64,000 nt of DNA from Demequina litoralis (lineage in GTDB: Bacteria; Actinomycetota; Actinomycetes; Actinomycetales; Demequinaceae), in NCBI RefSeq assembly GCF_030418455.1, contig NZ_JAUHPW010000003.1, positions 62,001-126,000 on the forward strand, read 5' to 3'. A program made the translations under genes and the position numbers. Below the pieces are notes generated by a model, which worked only from the letters and a program-made list of their open reading frames with translations, had not been told where the DNA came from and did no database searches. The stretch's first letter is position 1, and each line of letters opens with the position of its first letter. Shown piece by piece: positions 50,654-58,383 of this stretch.

Positions 50654-51402
50654 GCGGGAGCCTCCTGACGAGCGAGGGCATCCTCGCGGTGGTCCGCGTC
50701 CCACGCGCGCACCATCTCGAAGAAGCGATGCTCGAGGTCCGCATGCCCGGGCTCGAGGGCGCCCACGACGCGACCCGCATGCACCACGGTGATGCGGTGG
50801 GCGATGCGCGACACCTCGTCGAGGTGATGGCTGGAGACGAGCACGCCCGCGCCCCTGGCGGCCGCCGCCACGATGACGTCGCGCAGCAGCAGCACCCCGG
50901 CGGGGTCGAGCGCGTTGGTGGGCTCGTCGAGGATGAGGACGTCGGGGTCGTGCGCGGCCGCACAGGCGAGGCCCAGCCGCTGGCGGTTGCCCAGCGACAG
51001 CCCACGCGCCCGGCGTGCGGCCCACGGCCCGAGCTCGAGACGCGCGATCCACGACGACGCCGCGCTCACGGCCGCGTGGCGGTCGAGCCCGTGCAGGCGG
51101 GCGGCATGGACGATGTTGTCGCGGACGGTGAGCTCGGGGTACCCGAACGGCTGGTCGATGACGAAGCCGAGCCGCGCGAACGTCACGGGGCCGGCGGACG
51201 CGGCCGGGGCGCCGAGGATCGTCGCGGCGCCCGAGTCGAGCCGCGTGTGCCCGACGAGCGCCTTCATCGCGGTGGTCTTGCCGGCGCCGTTGAGGCCGAC
51301 GATCGCGTGGATCTCGCCCGCCTCCACCGCGAGGGTGAGGCCGTCGAGCGCCCGCAGCCCGCCGTAGACGCGCACGGCGTCGCGAAGCTCGAGGGCGGTC
51401 AT
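50650..51402 (-). CDS. ABC transporter ATP-binding protein
   Basis: A 250-residue ABC ATPase: Walker A GLNGAGKTT (near 37-45), signature LSLGNRQRLGLACA (near 142; LSLGN in place of LSGGQ), Walker B VLILDEPTNALDP (near 165) and the switch His in VLVSSHHLDEVS. It drives the ABC-2 permease downstream. Its start overlaps the stop of the TetR gene as ATGA, so regulator, ATPase and permease are one operon. Confidence 0.93.
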   Translation of the reverse strand: MTALELRDAVRVYGGLRALDGLTLAVEAGEIHAIVGLNGAGKTTAMKALVGHTRLDSGAATILGAPAASAGPVTFARLGFVIDQPFGYPELTVRDNIVHAARLHGLDRHAAVSAASSWIARLELGPWAARRARGLSLGNRQRLGLACAAAHDPDVLILDEPTNALDPAGVLLLRDVIVAAAARGAGVLVSSHHLDEVSRIAHRITVVHAGRVVGALEPGHADLEHRFFEMVRAWDADHREDALARQEAPA

Positions 51403-51989
51403 GGCGTCGCCCCGGCGAATGCGGCGACCGGAGCGTCGGCGAGGCTGGGCACCACGGTGGTCATCGCCTCGGCGACGAGCGCGCCGATGGTGCGGCTCGT
51501 GCCCTCGAGCGCCCAGGAGAACAGGACGGTGGTGACGGCGGCGAGGCAGGCCGCGGCGGCGACGCGCATCTCCCGCTCGGCTCGGGGGCCCGCGGCGGCC
51601 TCGACGATCGCCCGCTCGGTCGCGGCGGAGTTCGCGGCCATGCCCGCCTGGAGCTCGGGCTCCCGCGCCGCGATCGCGATACCGCGGCGCGCGGACGCGG
51701 TGGGCTCCTGGTCGAGCAGCGGCACGAGCGACAGCAGCCCCCGCGCGACGCGCTCGATGGCGGGGAGGTCCACGGGCTGAGCGGCCACCGCGGCGGCGAT
51801 GACGGGGTCGAAGGGGTCGTCGAGGAGCACCCGCTCCTTGGTGGGGAAGTGGCGGAAGAACGTCATGTGGCTGACGCCGGCGGCGGTCGCGATCTCCTCG
51901 ACCGTGACCGCGCGGTAGCCGCGCTGCTCGAACAGGTCGAGCGCGGCGGACTGGAGGCGGGCGCGGGTGGCCTCGGCGCGGGTGGTCAT
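51399..51989 (-). CDS. TetR-family repressor of the ABC exporter
   Basis: A 196-residue regulator. The N-terminal helix-turn-helix is ALDLFEQRGYRAVTVEEIATAAGVSHMTFFRHFPTKERVLL (about 15-55), split here as EEIATAAGVSHMTFFRHF. The C-terminal ligand domain is Ala-rich. The start ATG 51989 is six bases after an AACACT box that overlaps the operator at 51998-52012. It is the first gene of the exporter operon and so likely represses it together with itself, and possibly the divergent cupin gene. Confidence 0.9.
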   Translation of the reverse strand: MTTRAEATRARLQSAALDLFEQRGYRAVTVEEIATAAGVSHMTFFRHFPTKERVLLDDPFDPVIAAAVAAQPVDLPAIERVARGLLSLVPLLDQEPTASARRGIAIAAREPELQAGMAANSAATERAIVEAAAGPRAEREMRVAAAACLAAVTTVLFSWALEGTSRTIGALVAEAMTTVVPSLADAPVAAFAGATP

Positions 51990-51997
51990 GCCTCTAG

Positions 51998-52012
51998 TGT
52001 TAGTCACTAACA
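51998..52012. promoter_or_regulatory. TetR operator between exporter operon and cupin gene
   Basis: TGTTAGTCACTAACA is a perfect 15-bp palindrome, extended by CTAG on both sides (CTAG at 51994-51997 and 52014-52017). It overlaps the presumed -10 region of the TetR gene, nine bases from its start codon. Confidence 0.72.
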
Positions 52013-52037
52013 TCTAGTGCGCAACCCGCGGGGGCGA

Positions 52038-52043
52038 TAGCGT
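52038..52043 (+). promoter_or_regulatory. -10 box TAGCGT, leaderless start
   Basis: TAGCGT, six bases, ATG at 52050. The TetR operator lies at its -35 region. Confidence 0.5.
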
Positions 52044-52049
52044 GCCCGA

Positions 52050-52478
52050 ATGGGTGACTACCAGGTGCTGGAGATGGGCGGCCTCGAGGACTGGCGGGGC
52101 TATCACGGCGGCTTCCAGCCGCACACGCTGCGCGACGGCCGGCGCGTGGTGGACCACGAGATCGCGATGCAGTACATCGGCATGACGGCCAACGCGTTCG
52201 TGCCTGGCGAGGAGGCCGGCTACTGGCACACGCACGACGCGATCGAGGAGCTCTACGTCTTCCTCGCCGGTCGCGGCCAGATGGCGCTCGACGACGAGAT
52301 CGTCGACGTGGGTCCCGGCACCGCGGTGCGCGTGGGCCAGGGCGTGTGGCGGACCTGGAGGTGCGTGCCCGACAGCGCCGAGCCGATGCGGTGGTTCTGC
52401 ATCCGCGCGGGCGGCGGCGAGCTGCCGCACCTGCCCGACGACGCGACGCGCGACGAGGACCGCCCGTCGCCCTGGTGA
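52050..52478 (+). CDS. Cupin-domain protein
   Basis: A 142-residue single cupin. Metal-binding motif 1 is GYWHTHDAIEELYVFLAGRGQM (about 57-78, His, His and Glu present) and motif 2 is PGTAVRVGQGVWRTWR, in which the usual His is replaced. The substrate is unknown; such small cupins bind metals or sugars. It is divergent from the TetR-regulated exporter and shares its control region. Confidence 0.85.
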   Translation: MGDYQVLEMGGLEDWRGYHGGFQPHTLRDGRRVVDHEIAMQYIGMTANAFVPGEEAGYWHTHDAIEELYVFLAGRGQMALDDEIVDVGPGTAVRVGQGVWRTWRCVPDSAEPMRWFCIRAGGGELPHLPDDATRDEDRPSPW

Positions 52479-52506
52479 CGACGGGCGGCCCTGCGGACGA
52501 TGTCGC

Positions 52507-52545
52507 GGGGGCGGGGGCGGGGGCGGGGGCGGGGGCGGGGGCGGG
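52507..52545. repeat. (GGGGGC)6 hexanucleotide repeat
   Basis: Six exact copies of GGGGGC at 52507-52542 plus GGG. It starts eight bases beyond the stop codon of the MFS gene. The G-runs could form G-quadruplexes, and the tract is prone to slippage. Confidence 0.9.
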
Positions 52546-52552
52546 TTCGGGG

Positions 52553-53986
52553 TCAGGCCGGGGCGAGGGCCGGGGCCGGTGCGGCCTCGGCCGCGGGCGC
52601 CGTCGCCAGCTCGGCACGTCGCGACGGCAGCAGCGTCGCGATGCCGGTGGTGGCCGCGAGGATCGCGGCACCCCACAGCACCGCGGTCCGTGCCGCGTCG
52701 GTGTAGCCGGTGGGCGTGAGCTCGCCGCCCACGCCCGTGAACACCGCGGTGAGCACCGCGATGCCGAGCGCGACGCCGATCTCGCGGACGGTGGCGTTGG
52801 TGCCCGACGCCTTGGCGTGGTCCTCGTCGCGCATGTGCGCGAGCACCGCGGTGGCGAGCGGGGCGAAGACCAGGCCCATGCCCACGCCGCACGCGACGAA
52901 TCCCGGCACGAGCTCGCCGTAGGCGACGGCCGGGTCGAGCGTGAGGCCGATCCACGCGAGGCCCCCGGACTGGAGCGCGACCCCCGTCGTCACGAGCGCG
53001 CGGATGCCGACGCGCGGCGCGACGATGCCGGTGAGCGGGGCCACGACGAGCGGCGCCATGGTCCACGGCATCGTCATCGCGCCCGCCTCGAGGGGCGACC
53101 TCCCCTGCACCACCTGCAGGAACTGGATGAGGATGAACACCGCGCCGAAGATGCCGATCGAGAACATCAGGCCCACCGCGTTCGCGACGGAGAACGAGCG
53201 GTCGCGGAACAGCCCGAGCGGCAGCAGCGGGTCGCGGGTGCGGCCCTCCCACGCGAGGAAGGCGAGCAGCAGGACGGCGCCGCCGACGAGCGCGGCGAGC
53301 ACCTGGGGCGAGGTCCATCCCGCATCGTTCCCGCGCACGATCCCGAAGACCAGGCCGAACACGGCCGCCATGCCCAGCCCGAGGCCGACGAGGTCGAGGC
53401 GCACGCGGTCGCCGCGGGTCTCCGCGAGGAACGCTCGGATCAGCACGAGCGCGAGGACCCCGACCGGCACGTTGAGCCAGAAGATCGCGTGCCAGGTGAG
53501 GCCCTCGACCACGGCGCCGCCGACGAGCGGGCCCACCGCGACGCCGAGGCCGGCGACACCGCCCCAGATGCCGATCGCGAGCGGTCGCATCCGCGCGGAG
53601 ACGTTGGTGGACAGGATCGCGAGCGACAGCGGCATGAGCGCCGCGCCGCCGATGCCCTGGAGCACGCGGGCGGCGATGAGCGCCTCCGCGGTCGGGGCGA
53701 GCGCGCACAGGATCGATGCGACGGTGAACAGCGCGACGCCGCCGGAGAACACCCGGCGGCGGCCGAAGCGGTCGCCGAGCGCGACCGCCATGAGGATCAT
53801 GCTCGCGAAGGCGAGCGAGTAGCCGTTGATGAACCACTGGAGCTGCTCGAGCGAGGCGTCGAGGTCGACGGCGAGGACGGGCAGCGCGTTGGTGACGACG
53901 AGGTTGTCGAGGCTCGCCATGAAGGCGGGGATCGACGCCGCGAGCACCACGAGGCCCACGGAAGTCCGGCGTGACGTGGTTGACAT
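52553..53986 (-). CDS. DHA2-type (EmrB/QacA) MFS multidrug exporter
   Basis: A 477-residue protein with fourteen membrane helices. The DHA2 signature ASIPAFMASLDNLVVTNALPVLAVDL (near 15-40; Asp in LDNLVV), LGDRFGRRRVF near 72-82 and the motif C-like GGAALMPLSLAIL are present. It exports cationic or amphipathic drugs using the proton gradient. The C-terminus is Ala/Pro-rich (AEAAPAPALAPA). GGGAGGGAAC precedes ATG 53986. It is divergent from a TetR gene and shares two operators with it. Confidence 0.92.
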   Translation of the reverse strand: MSTTSRRTSVGLVVLAASIPAFMASLDNLVVTNALPVLAVDLDASLEQLQWFINGYSLAFASMILMAVALGDRFGRRRVFSGGVALFTVASILCALAPTAEALIAARVLQGIGGAALMPLSLAILSTNVSARMRPLAIGIWGGVAGLGVAVGPLVGGAVVEGLTWHAIFWLNVPVGVLALVLIRAFLAETRGDRVRLDLVGLGLGMAAVFGLVFGIVRGNDAGWTSPQVLAALVGGAVLLLAFLAWEGRTRDPLLPLGLFRDRSFSVANAVGLMFSIGIFGAVFILIQFLQVVQGRSPLEAGAMTMPWTMAPLVVAPLTGIVAPRVGIRALVTTGVALQSGGLAWIGLTLDPAVAYGELVPGFVACGVGMGLVFAPLATAVLAHMRDEDHAKASGTNATVREIGVALGIAVLTAVFTGVGGELTPTGYTDAARTAVLWGAAILAATTGIATLLPSRRAELATAPAAEAAPAPALAPA

Positions 53987-54045
53987 GTTCCCTCCCGGGG
54001 ATGGCGGTGGGGCCGGGGCGGGCGGGGCGCCGCCTCCGAGCCGTG

Positions 54046-54063
54046 AGTAATCAATTGATTACT
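54046..54063. promoter_or_regulatory. TetR operator 1
   Basis: AGTAATCAATTGATTACT is a perfect 18-bp palindrome between the divergent MFS exporter and TetR genes, 60 bases from the exporter start. Confidence 0.75.
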
Positions 54064-54078
54064 ACACTTCGACACGCT

Positions 54079-54096
54079 AGTAATCGCTTGATAACA
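54079..54096. promoter_or_regulatory. TetR operator 2 with leaderless promoter
   Basis: GTAATC-GCTT-GATAAC is an imperfect second copy of operator 1. It overlaps TAACAT (54092-54097), which lies six bases before ATG 54104 and is probably the -10 box of the regulator gene, giving autorepression. Confidence 0.65.
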
Positions 54097-54103
54097 TGTC
54101 AAC

Positions 54104-54718
54104 ATGAACACCGTGGAAGGCCGTCTGAGCAGCGACGACAGACGCGAGCAGATCCTCGCCGCCGCGACGATCGTGTTCGGCGACCGGGGCTACGCGGGCG
54201 GCACCACCGACGCGATCGCCAAGCAGGCCGGGATCTCGCAGGCGTACGTGGTGCGGATGTTCGGCTCGAAGGAGAACCTCTTCCTCGAGGTCTCCCGCCG
54301 CGCCACCGGGCGGCTCCGCGTCGCGTTCCGCGACATCATCGCCGGCTTCACCGGCGAGGAGACCAACCTCGAGCGCCAGGTGGCGCTCGGGCGCGCGTAC
54401 GGCCAGCTCGTCGCCGACCGCGGGATCCTCCTCACGCTGCTGCACCTCTTCGGGCTGGGTCAGGACCCCGTCTTCGGTCCCGAGGCGCGCGGTTGCTTCC
54501 TCGACGTCTACCGGATCGTCCGTGACGAGGCCGGGTTCTCCGCCGAGGAGGCCACCGAGTTCTTCGCGCGCGGCATGCTCAACACGATCCTGCTCGCGCT
54601 CCGCATGCCCGACCTCAAGGACGATCCGCGGGCCTTCGAGCTGCTGAGCTCCTCGATGGGGGAGCAGTGCGAGACGATCCTCGCGAGCTTCGAGGCGCAG
54701 GCCTCAGCCGCCGGCTGA
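54104..54718 (+). CDS. TetR-family repressor of the MFS exporter
   Basis: A 204-residue regulator. The helix-turn-helix is in ILAAATIVFGDRGYAGGTTDAIAKQAGISQAYVVRMFGSKENLF (about 16-60), shown in part as TDAIAKQAGISQAYVVRMFG. The C-terminal domain has many hydrophobic residues for ligand binding. Two copies of its likely operator lie between it and the divergent exporter. The 3' end overlaps the 3' end of the histidine kinase gene by 15 bases. Confidence 0.9.
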   Translation: MNTVEGRLSSDDRREQILAAATIVFGDRGYAGGTTDAIAKQAGISQAYVVRMFGSKENLFLEVSRRATGRLRVAFRDIIAGFTGEETNLERQVALGRAYGQLVADRGILLTLLHLFGLGQDPVFGPEARGCFLDVYRIVRDEAGFSAEEATEFFARGMLNTILLALRMPDLKDDPRAFELLSSSMGEQCETILASFEAQASAAG

Positions 54719-56134
54719 CCCCTCCGCCGGAGCGAGCGGCAGGGTGATGCGGACCGTCGTGCCGTCGCCCTCGACCGAGTCGACCTCGAGCGCGCCGCCG
54801 TGCACGGCCACGATCGCGGCCGTGATCGCGAGACCCAGGCCCGACCCGCCGGTCGCGCGGGCGCGCGACTGGTCGCCGCGCACGAACCGCTCGGTCGCGC
54901 GACCGGCCACGTCGGGGGCCATGCCGGGGCCGTCGTCCACGACCTCGACCCGGGCCGCCGCATCGTCCCGCCGCACGCGCACCGTGACGTTGTCGCCGCC
55001 GTGCACGGCCGCGTTGGTGACGACGTTGATGATCGCCTGACGCAGGCGGTCGGGGTCGCCCTCGATGGTGACGGCCTCGGGCGCGTCCAGCGCGAACGTC
55101 ACGCCCTCGCGGGCGGCCGTCGCGTCGCGCACGACCTCCTCGCACACGTGCGCGAGGTCGAGGCGGATGGGCGTCAGCTGCGGCTCCGCGTCGTAGCGCG
55201 CGAGCTCCAGCATGTCCTCCACCAGCCTGCGCATGCGGCCGGCCTCGGCCTCGGTGCGGGTCCACGCGTCGGCCACGTCCTCGTCGCGCGCGAGCGCGCC
55301 GCGGCGGTACAGCTCCGCGTAGCCGAGGACCGTCGTGAGGGGCGTGCGCAGCTCGTGCGAGGCGTCCGCGACGAACTCGCGCAGGCGGGCCTCCGAGCGC
55401 GCGCGCTCGTCGAGGGCGTCGGTGAGCGTGTCGACCATGGTGTTGAGGGACGAGGCGAGCTCGCCGGACTCGCTGCCCTGGCCCGCTCCCTCGAGACGGA
55501 CGTCGAGGTCGCCGGTGGCGATCTGCTTGGAGGCGTCGACCATGCGCCGCATCGGGTTGACCCCGAGCGAGATGACGAACCAGCCCACGACGGCGAGGCC
55601 GCCGAGGATGGCCACGAGGCCCAGCCCCTCGATGAGGACGAGGCGGCGGGTGGTGGCCTCGACGTCGTCCATCGGCAGCGCCGTGATGTCGGCGCCGAAG
55701 CTCGTGGCCCGCGCGAGCACGCGGTACTGCCCGTCGCCGTCCGAGGCCGGCACGGTCAGGTACGCGGAGCCGCTCGTGGGCATCGTCACGTCGTCGAAGG
55801 CCGGCGACGTGTTGGCCGCGTCGACGGTGTTGGGCGTGTAGAAGACGTAGCAGTTGCCGGCGAGGTCGACGAAGCCTCTGAAGACGTCCGAGGGGCGGTC
55901 GCCGTCGGTCTCCGTCGCGTCCTCGTCGCCGGACCCGCACTCGAGCGCGAGCCGCGGCTCCCCGCGCCCGCCGATGGTCTCGGAGGACGATGCGAGGCGG
56001 TCGTCGAGCTGACCGACCAGGAAGGTGTGGGTCACCACGGTGACGATGAGCGCGATGCCGACGGCGATCGCCGCGATCGCGCCGAGGCCGATCAGGACAC
56101 GGGAGCGAAGCGTCAGCCCGGCGCGGGCCGTCAC
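54704..56134 (-). CDS. Sensor histidine kinase
   Basis: A 476-residue membrane kinase. Helix 1 is VLIGLGAIAAIAVGIALIVTVV (about 13-34), then an extracellular sensor domain (about 40-165) with two Cys (LECGSG, GNCYVF), helix 2 (GLGLVAILGGLAVVGWFVIS, about 175-195), HAMP, the phosphoacceptor motif DASHELRTPLTTVLGYAEL (about 265-283) and an HATPase domain with NVVTNAAVHGG, DDGPGM and GGSGLGLAI. The start is GTG 56134 overlapping the response regulator stop by four bases. The signal is unknown; the regulated genes suggest phosphate or polyphosphate status (inference). Confidence 0.93.
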   Translation of the reverse strand: MTARAGLTLRSRVLIGLGAIAAIAVGIALIVTVVTHTFLVGQLDDRLASSSETIGGRGEPRLALECGSGDEDATETDGDRPSDVFRGFVDLAGNCYVFYTPNTVDAANTSPAFDDVTMPTSGSAYLTVPASDGDGQYRVLARATSFGADITALPMDDVEATTRRLVLIEGLGLVAILGGLAVVGWFVISLGVNPMRRMVDASKQIATGDLDVRLEGAGQGSESGELASSLNTMVDTLTDALDERARSEARLREFVADASHELRTPLTTVLGYAELYRRGALARDEDVADAWTRTEAEAGRMRRLVEDMLELARYDAEPQLTPIRLDLAHVCEEVVRDATAAREGVTFALDAPEAVTIEGDPDRLRQAIINVVTNAAVHGGDNVTVRVRRDDAAARVEVVDDGPGMAPDVAGRATERFVRGDQSRARATGGSGLGLAITAAIVAVHGGALEVDSVEGDGTTVRITLPLAPAEGSAGG

Positions 56135-56814
56135 GACACCCTCAGCGTGTAGCCCACCCCACGGACCGTGTGGATGAGCTTGGGCTCCTGGGTGTCGACC
56201 TTGCGGCGCACGTAGCCGATGTAGGTCTCGACGACGCCCGGGTCGTCGTCGCGCGAGTAGCCCCACACGCCCTCGAGCAGCTGGCCGCGCGACAGCACGC
56301 GGCCGGTGTTCTGCATGAGGTGGCGCAGCAGGTTGTACTCCGTGGGGGAGAGCTGGATCTCCTCGCCGCCGCGGGTCACGCGGTGGGCCACGTCGTCGAG
56401 CTCGAGGTCCGCGACGCGGTACACGTCGGAGGCGCTGGGCGCGCGCTCGACGCGGCGCGACACCGCCTCGACCCGCGCGACCAGCTCGTCGAGGTTGAAC
56501 GGCTTCTGGAGGTAGTCGTCGCCGCCGATGGTGAGGCCCTCGACCTTGTCCTTCGCGCTGTCGCGCGCGGTGAGGAAGATGATCGGCGTGCGGTCGCCCG
56601 ACTCTCGCAGGCGGCGCGTCACGGCGAAGCCGTCGAGCCCGGGCATCATCACGTCGAGCACGATGAGGTCGGGGCGCAGCTCGCGTACGGCCTTGAGGCC
56701 GGCCTGGCCGTCGCTCGCGTCCATGACCTCGTAGCCCTCGTAGCGGAGGGCGGCACAGAGCATCATGCGGAGGTTGTCCTCGTCGTCGACCACGAGGATG
56801 CGTCGTTCAGCCAT
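56131..56814 (-). CDS. OmpR/PhoB-family response regulator
   Basis: A 227-residue regulator. The receiver domain has VVDDEDNL (about 7-14), phosphoacceptor Asp in LIVLDVMMPG (about 50-59), TAR and KPF switch residues; the C-terminal winged helix has LSPTEYNLLRHLMQNTGRVLSR and YIGYVRRKVD. The start ATG 56814 follows a GATACT box by six bases. It lies first in the operon with the kinase. Likely targets are the 11-bp-phased CTCCCAG boxes in its own promoter region, which also serves the divergent DUF4956 operon, and near 60.38 kb. Confidence 0.95.
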   Translation of the reverse strand: MAERRILVVDDEDNLRMMLCAALRYEGYEVMDASDGQAGLKAVRELRPDLIVLDVMMPGLDGFAVTRRLRESGDRTPIIFLTARDSAKDKVEGLTIGGDDYLQKPFNLDELVARVEAVSRRVERAPSASDVYRVADLELDDVAHRVTRGGEEIQLSPTEYNLLRHLMQNTGRVLSRGQLLEGVWGYSRDDDPGVVETYIGYVRRKVDTQEPKLIHTVRGVGYTLRVS

Positions 56815-56820
56815 GGCCCC

Positions 56821-56826
56821 AGTATC
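56821..56826 (-). promoter_or_regulatory. -10 box GATACT for two-component operon
   Basis: Reverse-strand GATACT, six bases, ATG at 56814; probably a leaderless mRNA. Confidence 0.45.
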
Positions 56827-56847
56827 CCCGCACAACCTCACGGTTTG

Positions 56848-56863
56848 CTGGGAGGACCCTGGG
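56848..56863. promoter_or_regulatory. Response-regulator box A
   Basis: On the reverse strand two CCCAG half-sites are spaced exactly 11 bp apart (CTGGGAG at 56848 and CTGGGCG at 56859 on the + strand). It lies just behind the promoter of the regulator gene and fits autoregulation. Confidence 0.55.
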
Positions 56864-56903
56864 CGTGGGCCTCGAGCCCGGTCCCCAGGAACCCCCGTGC
56901 TCC

Positions 56904-56921
56904 CTCTCAGCGTCCTCCCAG
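56904..56921. promoter_or_regulatory. Response-regulator box B
   Basis: CTCTCAG-CGTC-CTCCCAG, two direct half-sites with an 11-bp period, upstream of the DUF4956 operon. Its right half and box A also form the 10-bp inverted repeat CTGGGAGGAC / GTCCTCCCAG. Confidence 0.6.
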
Positions 56922-56929
56922 GTGGCGCA

Positions 56930-56947
56930 GGTTAACTCGAGGTGAAC
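56930..56947. promoter_or_regulatory. PHO-box-like direct repeat
   Basis: GGTTAAC-TCGA-GGTGAAC; on the reverse strand GTTCACC-TCGA-GTTAACC, two 7-bp units with an 11-bp period. This resembles the GTTCACC repeats bound by actinobacterial PhoP. It lies 46 bases before the DUF4956 start. Confidence 0.5.
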
Positions 56948-56992
56948 ATCGGCCAGGACGCCGGTCCGACGCCCCATAACCGAGAGGTCACC

Positions 56993-57601
56993 ATGCCCTA
57001 CTACGCCTTCATCGCCGCGGATCTCATCGCCGTCGCGCTCCTCGTCTTCGGCCTGTACTTCCCGCGCCACCGGCGTCGCGACCTCATCGTGGCGTTCCTG
57101 TCGATCAACGTCGGCGTCATGGGCGTCACCTACGCGATGACCAACGCCGACATCTCGCTCGGCTTCGGCATGGGCATCTTCGCGGTGCTGTCGATCATCC
57201 GCCTGCGCTCCACCGAGATGGACCACGCCGAGATCGCCTACTACTTCACGGCGATCGCGCTCGGCCTCCTCGGCGGCTTCCCCGCGCTGTCGCCCTCGCT
57301 GAGCTTCACCCTCATGGCGGTGCTCCTCGGCGTCATCCTGGTCGGCGACAACCCGCGGCTCTTCGCGCGCAGCCGTCAGCAGCAGATGGTCCTCGACCAG
57401 GCCTTCACCACGGAGGAGGACGCGCGCAACCACCTCGCGCTCCTGCTGGGCGCCCGCATCGACCGCGTCAACATCCGCAAGGTCGACCTGCTCAACGAGT
57501 CCACCGTGGTCGACGTCCGCTACACGCTCGACGCGGCGGTCGACACCCCGTTCGACGACCGCATCGTCGCCCGGGGCGCGAACGCCGAGGTGACGCGATG
57601 A
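56993..57601 (+). CDS. DUF4956 membrane protein
   Basis: A 202-residue protein with four or five membrane helices in the first ~125 residues (YYAFIAADLIAVALLVFGLYF, DLIVAFLSINVGVMGVTYAM, ISLGFGMGIFAVLSIIRLRSTEM, YYFTAIALGLLGGF, FTLMAVLLGVILVG) and a cytoplasmic alpha/beta domain (about 135-200). The loop SIIRLRSTEMDHAEIAYYF is the family signature. Function unknown; the family commonly accompanies VTC polyphosphate polymerases and CotH/Cthe_2159 proteins. GAGAGG precedes the ATG. Its stop overlaps the VTC start as ATGA. Confidence 0.9.
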   Translation: MPYYAFIAADLIAVALLVFGLYFPRHRRRDLIVAFLSINVGVMGVTYAMTNADISLGFGMGIFAVLSIIRLRSTEMDHAEIAYYFTAIALGLLGGFPALSPSLSFTLMAVLLGVILVGDNPRLFARSRQQQMVLDQAFTTEEDARNHLALLLGARIDRVNIRKVDLLNESTVVDVRYTLDAAVDTPFDDRIVARGANAEVTR

Positions 57602-58365
57602 TCTCGTGGGAGGAGCGCCTCGCGGCGCTGCCGGCGGTGAGCCTGCCCGAGCTCGAGGCCGAGGCCGCCCTGCTCACCCGGGTCGACCGCAAGTACATCG
57701 TGTCGCCTGCGGTGTGGGCCGACGTGCTCGGCTCGGTCGACGGGCTGCGGGCCCTCGAGATCGACGGCGAGCGGGCCTTCGGGTACGCGTCCGTCTACTA
57801 CGACACCCCGGAGCTCGAGTCCTACCGCGATGCCGCCCGGCGCCGCCCGTCCCGCTACAAGGTGCGCACCCGCGAGTACCTCGACACCGGCGGCCGTGCG
57901 ATCGAGGTGAAGCTGCGGTCCGCGAAGGGCGAGACGGTGAAGCACCGCGAGTGGATCGGCGCCGACGTGGCCCGCGGCCGCGAGCTCGACGGCGAGGCGC
58001 GCGACTTCGTCGCGACGTTCCCCGAGGTCGGGACCGCGGTCGAGCGGCTCAGCCCCGTGCTCACCACCCGCTACCGCCGATCGACCCTGGTCGCCGCCGG
58101 CGCCCGCGTCACGATCGACCGTGACGTCGTCGGCATCGGCACCGACGGCGAGCGCATCGGCTTCGGCGGCGCCCTCATCGTCGAGACCAAGTCCTCCCTG
58201 CGGGCGGGCGACGTCGACCGCGCGCTGTGGGCGCGCGGCGTGCGCCCCGCCCGCGTCTCCAAGTACTGCACCACGCTCGCCGCGCTGCAGCCCGGGCTCC
58301 CGGCCAACCGCTGGTCCCGCACGCTGCGCCGACACCTGACCCCCGCTGCCGCGCTCGCGGCCTGA
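57598..58365 (+). CDS. VTC-domain polyphosphate polymerase
   Basis: A 255-residue protein of the triphosphate tunnel / VTC fold. The basic tunnel residues are visible in LTRVDRKYIV (about 22-31), RRRPSRYKVRTREYL (about 81-95), EVKLRSAKGETVKHR (about 102-116), TTRYRRSTLV (about 155-164) and VETKSSL (about 195-201). Yeast Vtc4 uses this fold to polymerise ATP gamma-phosphate to polyphosphate; bacterial relatives are assumed to do similarly. It has no membrane segment and is coupled by overlap to DUF4956, which may provide the membrane channel (inference). Confidence 0.9.
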   Translation: MISWEERLAALPAVSLPELEAEAALLTRVDRKYIVSPAVWADVLGSVDGLRALEIDGERAFGYASVYYDTPELESYRDAARRRPSRYKVRTREYLDTGGRAIEVKLRSAKGETVKHREWIGADVARGRELDGEARDFVATFPEVGTAVERLSPVLTTRYRRSTLVAAGARVTIDRDVVGIGTDGERIGFGGALIVETKSSLRAGDVDRALWARGVRPARVSKYCTTLAALQPGLPANRWSRTLRRHLTPAAALAA

Positions 58366-58383
58366 CCCTGAGAGGCGTTCCCC

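Noticed and set aside
52507-52545. CRISPR-like repeat array
   Set aside because: It is a simple six-base tandem repeat without spacers. No CRISPR array or cas gene was found anywhere in the window.
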